From: Neisseria sp. Marseille-Q6792
Lineage (GTDB): Bacteria; Pseudomonadota; Gammaproteobacteria; Burkholderiales; Neisseriaceae
Length of the DNA: 64,000 nt
NCBI RefSeq assembly: GCF_943181435.1
Contig: NZ_OW969598.1
Location: forward strand, 1,488,001-1,552,000
Reading direction: 5' to 3'
Within the stretch, counting starts at the first letter, position 1. The number at the start of each line of letters is the position of its first letter. This document shows, in pieces, positions 48,622 to 56,744 of the stretch. A program made the translations under genes and the position numbers. The notes under the pieces were generated by a model. That model made no database searches. It had not been told where the DNA came from and saw nothing but the letters and a program-made list of their open reading frames with translations.

Positions 48622-48689
48622 TTTCGGATGGAAGCTGGTTTAAAAAATAATGTGGATAACTTTGGGGGTAACTTTTCGGGGGAATGGCA

Positions 48690-48737
48690 AAATGCCGTCC
48701 GAAATGCTGATATTTCAGTATTTCAGACGGCATTTTT
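48690..48737 (-). terminator. Uptake-sequence hairpin with one mutated core
   Basis: GCCGTCCGAAA pairs with an intact inverted copy; it lies behind the lipoprotein gene at 48777. Confidence 0.7.
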
Positions 48738-48776
48738 ATAATAAGGTTTATGGATAAGTTTGTGCATAAGTTGTAA

Positions 48777-49199
48777 TCAGAGTTTTTTCCCGCATACGGT
48801 TTCATATTGTTTTTCAGTTAATGTCCCGGACAGGATGCTCATCGGGCGGAGGGAAGAGGCTGTGTAGCTTTGTGTGGAAATTTCCGTGTTTTTTGTATCA
48901 AACAACTGTAGCGAACTTAAGCGGTATGTTTTGTTGTTGCAGTGGATTTCCCACTCGGCAATGGCAGTCTTGTATGCGGGGGTGTTGGCAAAACGTTCTT
49001 GTTTTAGATTGGTCACAACTTTTTTATCTTGGAAAATCATCAGATTTCCGTTTTTTCTCACGCTGTCTTTATTGATATATGTATGGATATTGCCGTTTGA
49101 GATCGTGCCGATATTTTCCCATCGGGCAGACTTGTCCGGTGTGCTGCAGGCGGTTAGCAATATAGGGAGTAAAACGAAAGATAGGAAGATTGGGCGCAT
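48777..49199 (-). CDS. Lipoprotein with surface-adhesin-E-like domain
   Basis: A 140-residue lipoprotein with signal MRPIFLSFVLLPILLTAC and a mature domain WENIGTISNGNIHTYINKDSVRKNG...IAEWEIHCNNKTYRL. This order of a Tyr/Asp-Ser strand, a central Lys-rich segment and a WEIxC strand resembles the surface-adhesin protein E family of Haemophilus and Neisseria. The start follows AAGGA at seven bases. The assignment is by pattern only. Confidence 0.65.
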   Translation of the reverse strand: MRPIFLSFVLLPILLTACSTPDKSARWENIGTISNGNIHTYINKDSVRKNGNLMIFQDKKVVTNLKQERFANTPAYKTAIAEWEIHCNNKTYRLSSLQLFDTKNTEISTQSYTASSLRPMSILSGTLTEKQYETVCGKKL

Positions 49200-49419
49200 T
49201 AAGGTTTCCTTAATCATTGAAATCCGCTCATTCAGAAAGGAACGGGTTGGGCGGGAGGGATAATGCCGTCTGTGAAATGAGGCAAATATGGCAAATTGAT
49301 GCAGCCTTCGTGTTTTGCGTATTTATATATTCCGTATGGGGAATATGCTGCTTTTGAAGTGTGTATTATGGATGAACTGCCGATAACAGTAAATCGGTTT
49401 GATTTGTTTCCGTCAGCTT

Positions 49420-49448
49420 ATGCCGTCTGAAGCCCTTTCAGACGGCAT
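49420..49448 (-). terminator. Uptake-sequence hairpin closing the sigma-E operon
   Basis: ATGCCGTCTGAAG with its inverse, directly behind the mseR stop. Confidence 0.85.
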
Positions 49449-49628
49449 TTATTTTGAAGTTCTGGTTGTTTTTGCCAGTGATATTTTGATGGTTTGAAGC
49501 TGTCTTTTATATTCCCGGCAATGCGGGCAGAACAGCAGGTGCGTGTATATGGAAATCTTCTCGCCCAGAGTGGTTTCCCGTTCCTGATGTTTGGAAAGAA
49601 GCAGGGCAATATCGCGGCATTTTTTCAT
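49449..49628 (-). CDS. mseR: MseR-like zinc anti-sigma factor
   Basis: A 59-residue protein with the zinc motif H-x3-C-x2-C (HLLFCPHC) and upstream helical MKKCRDIALLLSKHQE, as in zinc-binding anti-sigma (ZAS) factors. It has no membrane segment, so it would hold RpoE in the cytoplasm and release it on thiol oxidation or metal stress. In meningococcus the homologue is called MseR. It starts five bases after the rpoE stop. Confidence 0.85.
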   Translation of the reverse strand: MKKCRDIALLLSKHQERETTLGEKISIYTHLLFCPHCREYKRQLQTIKISLAKTTRTSK

Positions 49629-49633
49629 AACGT

Positions 49634-50221
49634 TTACTTCGGGTTTTCTTGGTTGAACCATTTAATTTGTAAGCATTGGCGCAATGATTCTCGGGCGCGG
49701 TGCATAATGGTGTGGTAGTTGGCTGTACTGATACCGCACATTTGTTGTATTTCGTTGGATGAAAAACCGAGTATTTCTTTCAGGGTGAATACCCGTGCGG
49801 TGTTTTCAGGCAGGTTGTATAGGCAGCTTTGCAGAATTTTTTGAAATTCGTTGTTATTTAATGATTTTTCCGGAGTGTTCCAATGTTGCGGCTGTCCTTC
49901 CGGCGTCCAATGCCCGTTTTGGGAAAAATGGCTTTCAAATGCTTCATCCAGCAGCTCGTCATCCAGTGCGGTAAAGACTTTCCTTTGTCTCCCGATTTGA
50001 CGTAATGCGTCAATAATTTTGTTTTTCAATATGGCAAAAAGCCAGCTGTTGACAAGCGCCCTGCCTTGAAAACTGTCGCCTGCGCTGTATGCAGACAGCA
50101 ATGTTTCCTGTACTAAATCTTCAGCCAAATCAGGATGGTCGGGCAATTGAAGCCGCGCAAAATGCAGAAGCAGTTTGCGCGACTCCATTAATTCGGCATC
50201 GGTCAGGTCGGGTAGCGGCAT
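49634..50221 (-). CDS. rpoE: RpoE, ECF sigma factor
   Basis: A 195-residue group IV sigma factor. Region 2 covers about residues 20-90 (DLAEDLVQETLLSAY, SWLFAILKNKIIDALR), with a variable linker to about 125 and region 4 at about 130-185 (LPENTARVFTLKEILGFSSNEIQQMC). It shares an operon with its anti-sigma gene and the bufferin-like genes, and the motif upstream of that operon also precedes msrAB. It belongs to the ECF class linked to buf/gig clusters. Confidence 0.93.
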   Translation of the reverse strand: MPLPDLTDAELMESRKLLLHFARLQLPDHPDLAEDLVQETLLSAYSAGDSFQGRALVNSWLFAILKNKIIDALRQIGRQRKVFTALDDELLDEAFESHFSQNGHWTPEGQPQHWNTPEKSLNNNEFQKILQSCLYNLPENTARVFTLKEILGFSSNEIQQMCGISTANYHTIMHRARESLRQCLQIKWFNQENPK

Positions 50222-50242
50222 AGTATCGGGAGTAAGGTAATT

Positions 50243-50989
50243 TTATGCGGATAGATGGTTTTGGCCAGAGGAATTGCCTTCCATATTTTCGGATATGGCG
50301 GACGGGGAGGGGATGATAATTCTTTGTTCAATCCAGCCTGACCATTTCCCAAGCAAAATATTTTTCCAATTATCGGCTTCGGGCATAAATTCGACAAGGG
50401 TATGGGTAAGGGTGTCAAACGAAAGCGCGGAGGAACCCATTATTTCCAGCAGCATCATATCGAAGCCGTCCAATGTTTGGTACATCACATCATCTTCGGC
50501 GTTTCGCCATATTAACAAGGCTGTTTCCGCTTCCTGCAAATCATCGGTAACATCATATCGATATTGCCGGATAAAGGCCGCAGGGGAGGGGGTGTATTTG
50601 CTGTGATTTGAATAATGAATGTCGGGAATATCCGGAATTTGTGCAACTTCTGCCAGCAATTGGGTATATTCAAAATCCATCAGTGCCAAAATGCCGTCTG
50701 AAAGCGGCAAGCTTTGGCAATATTGTAGGAACTCGCCGGGGATTTCTTGAAAATAGGGCGTTTGGGCGCGCGCGTCGCGGACGAAACCTTCTTTCAGACG
50801 GCCCCATTCTTCGCTGTCAAAGTATTGCAGCGTTTCGGTATAGCAGCGGTCGATAAAGCTGTGGATATTGTTGCGTATCAGGCGGATATAGACGTTCAGG
50901 CGGTCTTGCGGCAGGCCGTCTGCGGCTTCGCCCCCGCGTATGGCTTGGGCGAAACGGTGCTGGTATTGGGCGGAGGTTTCAGGCTGCAC
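50243..50989 (-). CDS. BufC-like DUF2063 partner of the MNIO enzyme
   Basis: A 248-residue DUF2063 protein: [13 protein letters not shown] and [28 protein letters not shown] form the N-terminal helical domain. Such proteins accompany DUF692 (MNIO) enzymes and help bind the precursor peptide. The GTG start at 50989 has AAAGGA eight bases before it and overlaps the end of the DUF692 gene by 11 bases, showing tight coupling. The frame continues upstream out of phase with the DUF692 gene and is not coding there. Confidence 0.85.
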   Translation of the reverse strand: MQPETSAQYQHRFAQAIRGGEAADGLPQDRLNVYIRLIRNNIHSFIDRCYTETLQYFDSEEWGRLKEGFVRDARAQTPYFQEIPGEFLQYCQSLPLSDGILALMDFEYTQLLAEVAQIPDIPDIHYSNHSKYTPSPAAFIRQYRYDVTDDLQEAETALLIWRNAEDDVMYQTLDGFDMMLLEIMGSSALSFDTLTHTLVEFMPEADNWKNILLGKWSGWIEQRIIIPSPSAISENMEGNSSGQNHLSA

Positions 50990-51821
50990 GGCGGTATTCC
51001 TTTCCGGCACGCGTTTGATAATCGGCGATTTTGGCGACTTCGGCTTCGAGTTCGGCAAAAGGCGGGAAATTGAAATCGCGTTCCAACAGGGTGGGCGGAA
51101 TCGTCGGCAGCTTGGCATAGGCAAGTTCGAGCAAGTCCCAAACAGTCGGTAAAACCGCGGCGCCGTGGGTATCAATCAACAATTCGGGCGTTTCCACGTC
51201 ATGCCCGGCAATATGGATATAGCACACGCGCTCTGCATCCACATTTTCTAAAAAGGCTTCAGGCGACAACAGGCCGTGATTGACAGCGTTGACGTAAATA
51301 TTGTTCACATCTAAATGAATGCCGCAGTCGGCTTCACGGGCAACCGCGTTGAGGAACTCGACCTCGTTCATCTCGGCAAGCGGGGAATGCAGGTAGTAGG
51401 ACGTGTTTTCCACGGCGATGCGACAGCCCAACCGATCCTGTACTTCGCGGATACGCTGCGCCGTATGATGCACCATTTCTTCAGTGAAGGGCAGCGGCAA
51501 CAAATCGTAAAGATGACCGCCGTCGTGGCAGTAGCTCAAATGATCGGAGAAAAACGTGCAGTCATAACGGCACATCATTTCTTTGATGCCATCTATCAAA
51601 TCAGTATCCAGCGGGGCTTGCCCGCCCAGCGACATAGACAATCCGTGCAACGCCAGCGGCAGCCGTTCCGCTACGCGGTCAAACTGTTTGCGCGCCCTGC
51701 CGCCCATTTTCAGCCAGTTTTCGGGGGCAGCTTCAATAAAGCGTATCGGGCTGTCGTCTGAAAGTGAAAGAAAGTCTTCCGCCAAGTCGCGGCGGTAGCC
51801 TAAGCCTGCGTGTTGAATCAT
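50979..51821 (-). CDS. BufB-like DUF692 (MNIO) enzyme
   Basis: A 280-residue DUF692 protein, a multinuclear non-heme iron oxidative enzyme with a TIM-barrel fold. Metal-ligand segments are visible: [51 protein letters not shown] and [13 protein letters not shown] enzymes modify cysteines of RiPP precursors; in bufferin systems they are reported to make thiooxazole rings that bind copper. The start is eight codons after an uptake-sequence-derived ATG. Its likely substrate is the Cys-rich peptide encoded upstream. Confidence 0.9.
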   Translation of the reverse strand: MIQHAGLGYRRDLAEDFLSLSDDSPIRFIEAAPENWLKMGGRARKQFDRVAERLPLALHGLSMSLGGQAPLDTDLIDGIKEMMCRYDCTFFSDHLSYCHDGGHLYDLLPLPFTEEMVHHTAQRIREVQDRLGCRIAVENTSYYLHSPLAEMNEVEFLNAVAREADCGIHLDVNNIYVNAVNHGLLSPEAFLENVDAERVCYIHIAGHDVETPELLIDTHGAAVLPTVWDLLELAYAKLPTIPPTLLERDFNFPPFAELEAEVAKIADYQTRAGKEYRRAA

Positions 51822-51888
51822 ATTTTTACCCGGTTCGGATGGCACAAAAGAATAATGTGCTTGTTTAAAAAAATCTTTGTTTGCCGTT

Positions 51889-51921
51889 AAAAAAGCCGCA
51901 TTTTACTGAAAAACGCGGCTT
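51889..51921 (-). terminator. Terminator-like hairpin between precursor and enzyme genes
   Basis: On the minus strand AAGCCGCGTTTTT pairs with AAAATGCGGCTT and six T follow. It lies 15 bp after the bufA-like stop and 68 bp before the DUF692 gene, so it would let the precursor be made in excess of the enzymes. Confidence 0.8.
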
Positions 51922-51935
51922 GTGAAGGGGCGGGA

Positions 51936-52244
51936 TTATTTAGAACCGCATTTGCCTTCGCCGCATTTGCCTTCGGCAGATTTGGCTTTGGCTTTAGATG
52001 CTTTGGTGTGTTTGTGGGCTTTTTTTACGGTCGCACCGCATTTGCCCTCGCCGCATTTGCCTTCTCCTGCTTTAGAAGCAGCCGCGCCGCACGAACCTTC
52101 GGCAGATTTGGATGCGCCGCAAGAGCCTTGGGCGGATTTTTGAACGCCTGTTGCGTTGCTTGCCGGTTTGTCGGCGGCAACGGCACCGGCGGCCAAAGAC
52201 AGGGATAAAGCACCGGCGAGTGCGGCAGCAATGTTTTTGTTCAT
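51936..52244 (-). CDS. BufA-like cysteine-rich RiPP precursor (EGKCG repeats)
   Basis: A 102-residue exported peptide with a signal peptide (residues 1-24, ending GAVAA|DKP), a low-complexity Ser/Ala/Lys spacer and six cysteines, each in a G-x-C-G setting: QGSCG, EGSCG, then EGKCGEGKCG twice. The second repeated block is separated by a His/Lys-rich linker (KKAHKHTKASKAK). This layout matches the bufferin/gig precursors modified by MNIO enzymes. Position between doxX and the DUF692 gene, with an attenuator behind it, supports this. Modification and copper binding are inferred from the family. Confidence 0.85.
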   Translation of the reverse strand: MNKNIAAALAGALSLSLAAGAVAADKPASNATGVQKSAQGSCGASKSAEGSCGAAASKAGEGKCGEGKCGATVKKAHKHTKASKAKAKSAEGKCGEGKCGSK

Positions 52245-52317
52245 TTCTATTTCCTTTTCAGAATATCAAGTTAACGAGATAAGGTTGGAATGTTTAAAGT
52301 CAGATTCCACGACTGAA

Positions 52318-52767
52318 TCAATCTTGTTTCAGACGGCATCGGGGGCAAAACCGTTTTTTCAGCAGCGTATCCAGCGACCATCCGCCCGCACCCTGCAAAA
52401 GCAGCGGGATTAATACCACGATATAAATTAAAGCCATTTTATAACCGTTGTCGCAGACATTGTAACCCGAACCGGCGTGAACCGCAGCCCAAGCGATGGC
52501 GGCAACGACCATCAGCCCCAATGCCGACAGGCGCGTTGCCAAACCCAAAAGCAACAGTATGGGCAGCAAAAGCTCAGCATACATCGCGAGATTCCAGTTT
52601 AACGCGTCCGGCAGCAAGTTGAACGGGAATGGGAATTGATCGTTGATTTCGGAAAACCAATTCTCCCCGTTCCATTTTTGCAAACCCGATTCCAAAAATT
52701 CATATGCGGCAAACAGACGCAAAACCAGCATAGCGGATGCCGTCTGCCAAGTTGTTCCGATTTTCAT
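52318..52767 (-). CDS. DoxX-family membrane protein
   Basis: A 149-residue DoxX protein with four membrane helices (about 10-28, 60-80, 82-102, 112-132): LRLFAAYEFLESGLQKW, LNWNLAMYAELLLPILLLLGLATRL. DoxX members accompany buf/gig clusters as the membrane component, for instance GigT. First gene of the operon; the start follows CAGGA, 34 bp after the ECF-type promoter. Confidence 0.88.
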   Translation of the reverse strand: MKIGTTWQTASAMLVLRLFAAYEFLESGLQKWNGENWFSEINDQFPFPFNLLPDALNWNLAMYAELLLPILLLLGLATRLSALGLMVVAAIAWAAVHAGSGYNVCDNGYKMALIYIVVLIPLLLQGAGGWSLDTLLKKRFCPRCRLKQD

Positions 52768-52800
52768 AAGTGTTCCTGTTTTTGTTTCTGTTGATATCCC

Positions 52801-52830
52801 ATTAGACGGATTTTGTCGGAAAAACTGACA
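52801..52830 (-). promoter_or_regulatory. Probable sigma-E promoter of the doxX-buf-rpoE-mseR operon
   Basis: On the minus strand TGTCAGTTTTT and CGTCTAAT within 30 bp, aligned base for base in length with the msrAB motif at 1014-1043. It ends 33 bp before the doxX start, implying autoregulation of rpoE. Confidence 0.75.
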
Positions 52831-53041
52831 CTCGGCAGCCAATAATCTAACAAGTTAATGAATATAAAAAGAAAGTATTTTGACGGAAAGAAAGGGAAAA
52901 AGGAGGGATATTTGGATAACGGCGGTGTTGTGAGATAATTCCCGCCTTGGACGGTATGCTTTCAAATACTAATCCCGACAACAACAAAACGGGACTACTC
53001 GATGATAATTTATCAAATAAATCACATTAAAAATAATCAAT

Positions 53042-53530
53042 ATGGATAAGGGCGTAAAAAAATACGGAAAAATCTATGAAATCTCGCTCCCAAATGGGAA
53101 ATTTGCTTACATATGTAGGGTGAGGCAATACGAGTTTGGTATTTTTGACTATCTCTCGGAAAAGACAGCCAATATGGATGAGCTTCTTTCTGTTGGGTTT
53201 AAGACTTATAAATCCTGTATAGAAACAGCCATAAGAAAGAAGATTTGGAAACTGATAGGGCAAGTTGATTTAGAGAAAGAAAATATAATATATCCAGATT
53301 TAGCGATTTTCTTATCATACAATAAAGAACTTTTTATTAGACAATCAAGAGTAATGAGAAACGGAAATCCTTTGGTAGTTTCTCAAAAAGATTATATAGA
53401 CTTACTAAAGCGAGGGTATATATATGGTTTCTTTGACGATTACAAAATCTTTGAACTCTGGCTGTCTAGTAATGTGGAAAATTATCCAGAAAGTGAAGGC
53501 ATATTTCCTTTGCCATCTCAGTATTTATAG
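53042..53530 (+). CDS. Imm26-family immunity protein (orphan)
   Basis: A 162-residue AT-rich gene. The N-terminus KYGKIYEISLPNGKFAYICRVRQYEFGIFDYLSE matches the Imm26 pattern of small beta-rich immunity proteins that neutralise polymorphic toxins. No toxin gene precedes it. The 274-bp spacer upstream contains the doxX promoter and a short stop-ended frame (DNNKTGLLDDNLSNKSH, ending about 53034) that could be the last trace of one. The base composition indicates acquisition from outside. Confidence 0.65.
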   Translation: MDKGVKKYGKIYEISLPNGKFAYICRVRQYEFGIFDYLSEKTANMDELLSVGFKTYKSCIETAIRKKIWKLIGQVDLEKENIIYPDLAIFLSYNKELFIRQSRVMRNGNPLVVSQKDYIDLLKRGYIYGFFDDYKIFELWLSSNVENYPESEGIFPLPSQYL

Positions 53531-53542
53531 GGGCAACGGCCT

Positions 53543-53731
53543 ATGTCGCTGGAAAATGAAACTATTGATGGTGGCTTCGATCATTCATATGACCCCAACA
53601 ATTACAATTTCCGTAAAGGAAAAAAAGAAAATATTAATTTTGATGATGACTTAACAAAGCTCCCTTTCGCTTGGCTGTTAAAAGGGGTTGTTAAGAAAAG
53701 CAATCTCCCTTTGACGGGGTGCGATATATAA
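53543..53731 (+). CDS. Hypothetical protein of an AT-rich cassette
   Basis: A 62-residue frame, 12 bp after the Imm26 gene, with Asp, Asn and Lys-rich sequence (YDPNNYNFRKGKKENINFDDD). No signal peptide or known motif. It may be a second small immunity protein or a toxin fragment. Coding status is uncertain; its composition matches the Imm26 gene and not the patatin gene behind it. Confidence 0.45.
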   Translation: MSLENETIDGGFDHSYDPNNYNFRKGKKENINFDDDLTKLPFAWLLKGVVKKSNLPLTGCDI

Positions 53732-53744
53732 AGGAATGGAAAAT

Positions 53745-54638
53745 ATGGTAATGTTTTCAAAAATCAGACCACTTTTGGCAATCGCCGCTGCCGCGTTGCT
53801 TGCCGCCTGCGGTACGGCGGGAAACAATGCCGCCCGCAAGCAGGTGCAAACCGCCAAACCCGCCGCAGTGGTCGGTTTGGCTCTCGGTGGCGGCGCGTCT
53901 AAAGGATTTGCCCATATAGGCATTATTAAGGTTTTGAAAGAAAACGGTATTCCTGTAAAAGTAGTAACCGGCACATCGGCAGGTTCGATAGTTGGCAGCC
54001 TTTTTGCATCGGGTATGTCGCCCGACCGCCTTGAATTGGAAGCCGAGATTTTAGGTAAAACGGATTTAGTCGATTTAACCTTGTCCACCAGTGGTTTTAT
54101 CAAAGGCGAAAAGCTGCAAAATTACATCAACCGAAAAGTCGGCGGCAGGCAGATTCAGCAGTTTCCCATCAAATTTGCCGCCGTTGCCACTGATTTTGAA
54201 ACCGGCAAGGCCGTCGCTTTCAATCAGGGGAATGTCGGACAGGCGGTTCGTGCTTCCGCAGCAATTCCCAATGTGTTCCAGCCAGTCATCATCGACAGAC
54301 ACAAATATGTTGACGGCGGTCTGTCGCAGCCCGTCCCTGTCAGTTCGGCCAGGCGGCAGGGGGCGAATTTTGTCATTGCCATCGATATTTCCGCACGTCC
54401 GAGCAAAAATGTCGGTCAAGGTTTCTTCTCTTATCTCGATCAGACGCTGAACGTAATGAGCGTTTCCGCACTGCAAAATGAGTTGGGGCAGGCGGATGTG
54501 GTTATCAAACCGCAGGTTTTGGATTTGGGGGCTGTTGGCGGTTTCGATCAGAAAAAACGCGCCATCCGGTTGGGCGAGGAGGCAGCGCGTGCCGCATTGC
54601 CTGAAATCAAACGCAAACTGGCGGCATACCGTTATTGA
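53745..54638 (+). CDS. Patatin-like phospholipase, lipoprotein (RssA-type)
   Basis: A 297-residue lipoprotein: signal with LLAAC near residue 22, then a patatin domain with oxyanion loop GLALGGGASKGFAHIG, nucleophile GTSAGS near residue 77 and the DGG motif (YVDGGL) near 190 completing the Ser-Asp dyad. It would act on lipids at the periplasmic face. The start three codons after another ATG is preferred because AAAGGA is nine bases before it. Confidence 0.88.
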   Translation: MVMFSKIRPLLAIAAAALLAACGTAGNNAARKQVQTAKPAAVVGLALGGGASKGFAHIGIIKVLKENGIPVKVVTGTSAGSIVGSLFASGMSPDRLELEAEILGKTDLVDLTLSTSGFIKGEKLQNYINRKVGGRQIQQFPIKFAAVATDFETGKAVAFNQGNVGQAVRASAAIPNVFQPVIIDRHKYVDGGLSQPVPVSSARRQGANFVIAIDISARPSKNVGQGFFSYLDQTLNVMSVSALQNELGQADVVIKPQVLDLGAVGGFDQKKRAIRLGEEAARAALPEIKRKLAAYRY

Positions 54639-54740
54639 CGCTATGCCGTCTGAACGTGTTTCCAGAAGGCTTTATCCATAGAAAAAAATACCCGAATCCC
54701 GTACAATACGCCCCTAAAATTTTGAAAGAACAAAAGAATC

Positions 54741-55844
54741 ATGGAAGCCGAAGTAATCAACCAGCTCAACAACACCCTGAACGATTTGGAAAAGCGCAGC
54801 GAAGACATCCGCGTTTATATGGATTATCAGGGTAAGAAAGACCGATTGGAAGAAGTTGTCGGCCTTTCTGAAGACCCTGAGCTGTGGAACGACCCGAAAC
54901 GCGCCCAAGAAATCGGCAAAGAGCGCAAAATCCTTGAAGGCATCGTGCTGACGCTGGACAACATCGCTTCGGGCATCGAAGACAACCGCATGCTGATTGA
55001 AATGACCGTCGAAGAAAACGACGAAGAAGGTTTTGCCGCCGTGCAGGAAGACGTGTCGGGACTGGAAAAACAGATGGCGGATTTGGAGTTCAAACGGATG
55101 TTCAACCAGCCCGCCGACCCGAACAACTGCTTTATCGACATCACTGCAGGCGCGGGCGGTACGGAAGCGGAAGACTGGGCGGGTATGCTGTTCCGTATGT
55201 ACAGCCGCTACGCCGAGCGCAAAGGCTTCAAAATCGAAATCCTTGAAGAAGACGACGGCGAAATCGCAGGCATCAACCGCGCCACTATCCGAGTGGAAGG
55301 CGAATACGCTTATGGTTTGCTGCGTACCGAAACCGGCGTTCACCGCTTGGTGCGCTATTCGCCGTTTGACTCGAACAACAAACGCCATACCTCGTTTGCC
55401 TCCGTGTTCGTTTACCCTGAAATCGACGATTCCATCGAAATCGAAATCAACCCCGCCGATTTGCGCATCGATACCTATCGCGCATCGGGTGCGGGCGGTC
55501 AGCACATCAATAAAACCGACTCTGCCGTGCGCATTACTCACGAGCCGACGGGGATTGTGGTGCAATGTCAAAACGACCGTTCTCAACACGCCAACAAAGC
55601 GGCCGCGATGGAAATGTTGAAATCCAAACTGTATGAATTGGAAATGCGCAAACGCAACGAAGAGAAACAGGCATTGGAAGAAGGTAAGTCGGATGTGGGT
55701 TGGGGCAGCCAAATCCGTTCGTACGTCTTGGACTCCTCACGCATTAAAGACTTGCGCACAGGCTACGAAGTCGGCAACACCAAAGCCGTATTGGACGGCG
55801 ACTTGGACGGCTTTATCGAAGCCAGCCTGAAACAGGGCGTGTAG
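54741..55844 (+). CDS. prfB: Peptide chain release factor 2
   Basis: A 367-residue RF2 that reads UAA and UGA. The anticodon-like SPF is in [13 protein letters not shown] near residue 208, and the catalytic GGQ in [16 protein letters not shown] near 252. The usual programmed frameshift at codons 25-26 is absent: [16 protein letters not shown] is encoded in one continuous frame without an internal TGA. RF2 synthesis is therefore not autoregulated in that way here. Confidence 0.96.
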   Translation: MEAEVINQLNNTLNDLEKRSEDIRVYMDYQGKKDRLEEVVGLSEDPELWNDPKRAQEIGKERKILEGIVLTLDNIASGIEDNRMLIEMTVEENDEEGFAAVQEDVSGLEKQMADLEFKRMFNQPADPNNCFIDITAGAGGTEAEDWAGMLFRMYSRYAERKGFKIEILEEDDGEIAGINRATIRVEGEYAYGLLRTETGVHRLVRYSPFDSNNKRHTSFASVFVYPEIDDSIEIEINPADLRIDTYRASGAGGQHINKTDSAVRITHEPTGIVVQCQNDRSQHANKAAAMEMLKSKLYELEMRKRNEEKQALEEGKSDVGWGSQIRSYVLDSSRIKDLRTGYEVGNTKAVLDGDLDGFIEASLKQGV

Positions 55845-55854
55845 TTTGAGACGT

Positions 55855-55889
55855 ATGCCGTCTGAAGCCTGTGCCGCTTCAGACGGCAT
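55855..55889 (+). terminator. Uptake-sequence hairpin after prfB
   Basis: ATGCCGTCTGAAGC with its inverse and a T run, just before the rnpB promoter. Confidence 0.85.
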
Positions 55890-55901
55890 TTTTGCGTTTC
55901 G

Positions 55902-55910
55902 TGTTATAAT
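55902..55910 (+). promoter_or_regulatory. Extended -10 promoter of rnpB
   Basis: TGTTATAAT, 10 bp before the RNA start; the -35 region falls in the hairpin and is poor. Confidence 0.6.
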
Positions 55911-55920
55911 CCGTGCCGCA

Positions 55921-56280
55921 CACGGGACGGGCAGACAGTCGCCGCGTATCGCGTAAGGCATACGGGGAGGAAAGTCCGGGCTCCGCAGGGTAGAATGCCG
56001 GCTAACGGCCGGGCGCGGTAACGCGACGGAAAGTGGAACAGAAAGCAAAACCGCCGATGGCTGCTTTGGCAGCACAGGCAAGGGTGAAAAGGTGCGGTAA
56101 GGGCGCACCGCGCATTTGGTAACAATATGCGGCAGGCCAAACCCCATTCGGAGCAAGACCAAACAGAACGCAATGACGCTGCCCGCCGAGCGTTCGGGTA
56201 GGTTGCTTGAGCATACCGGCAACGGTATGCCTAGAGGAATGACTGTCCGAGACAGAACCCGGCTTACCGTCTGTCCTGTG
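55921..56280 (+). ncRNA. rnpB: RNase P RNA (class A)
   Basis: Universal RNase P blocks are in order: AGACAGTCGCCGCG (P4 region side), GAGGAAAGTCCGGGCTCC, GGTAACGCGACGG, and at the 3' end GAGACAGAACCCGGCTTA. The 5' CACGGGAC and 3' GTCCTGTG ends pair. This is the ribozyme that matures tRNA 5' ends. Boundaries are set by terminal pairing and may be off by a few bases. Confidence 0.95.
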
Positions 56281-56296
56281 TGCATCCGACACGCAA

Positions 56297-56333
56297 ATGC
56301 CGTCTGAAACCTGAAATACGGTTCAGACGGCAT
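56297..56333 (+). terminator. Uptake-sequence hairpin after rnpB
   Basis: AAATGCCGTCTGAA with its inverse and T5. Confidence 0.85.
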
Positions 56334-56353
56334 TTTTATTTAGGCTGTGTTTT

Positions 56354-56508
56354 TATAGTGGATTAACAAAAACCGGTACGGCGTTGCCTCGCCTTAGCTC
56401 AAAGAGAACGATTCTCTAAGGTGCTGAAGCACCAAGTGAATCGGTTCCGTACTATCTGTACTGTCTGCGGCTTCGTCGCCTTGTCCTGATTTTTGTTAAT
56501 CCACTATA
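56354..56508 (+). repeat. Correia element between rnpB and the POT transporter gene
   Basis: Full length with TATAGTGG and CCACTATA ends. Intergenic, no gene broken. Confidence 0.95.
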
Positions 56509-56556
56509 TATTTCGTTGATGCAGCACTCATTTAGTCGGACAAAATGCCTTTTTCC

Positions 56557-56688
56557 AATGAAACCAAACTGTTTCCATACAAACGGAAATCAACGGCTTT
56601 CCCTTGCGTTATTTAAATGACAATCGGCAGGCTGCCTTCCGGTTGGGCGGGAGCCCGTCCTGTCGGATGGAAACAGTTTGGTTTCATT
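56557..56688. repeat. 22-bp perfect inverted repeat with 88-bp loop
   Basis: Arms AATGAAACCAAACTG... at 56557-56578 and the exact inverse at 56667-56688. The loop contains GC-rich smaller hairpins. It is not a Correia or uptake-sequence structure and matches nothing I can name. Confidence 0.6.
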
Positions 56689-56698
56689 ATGCGGAAAA

Positions 56699-56725
56699 AT
56701 GCCGTCTGAAGGGTTCAGACGGCAT
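56699..56725 (-). terminator. Uptake-sequence hairpin after the POT transporter
   Basis: ATGCCGTCTGAAG with its inverse, 20 bp behind the stop on the minus strand. Confidence 0.8.
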
Positions 56726-56744
56726 CGGTGCATCGGGGCAGGAC

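Noticed and set aside
35913..48659. Calling oriC in this region
   Set aside because: dnaA, dnaN and rpmH are not present and GC skew was not computed; the boxes and parS sites support only an origin-proximal hypothesis.
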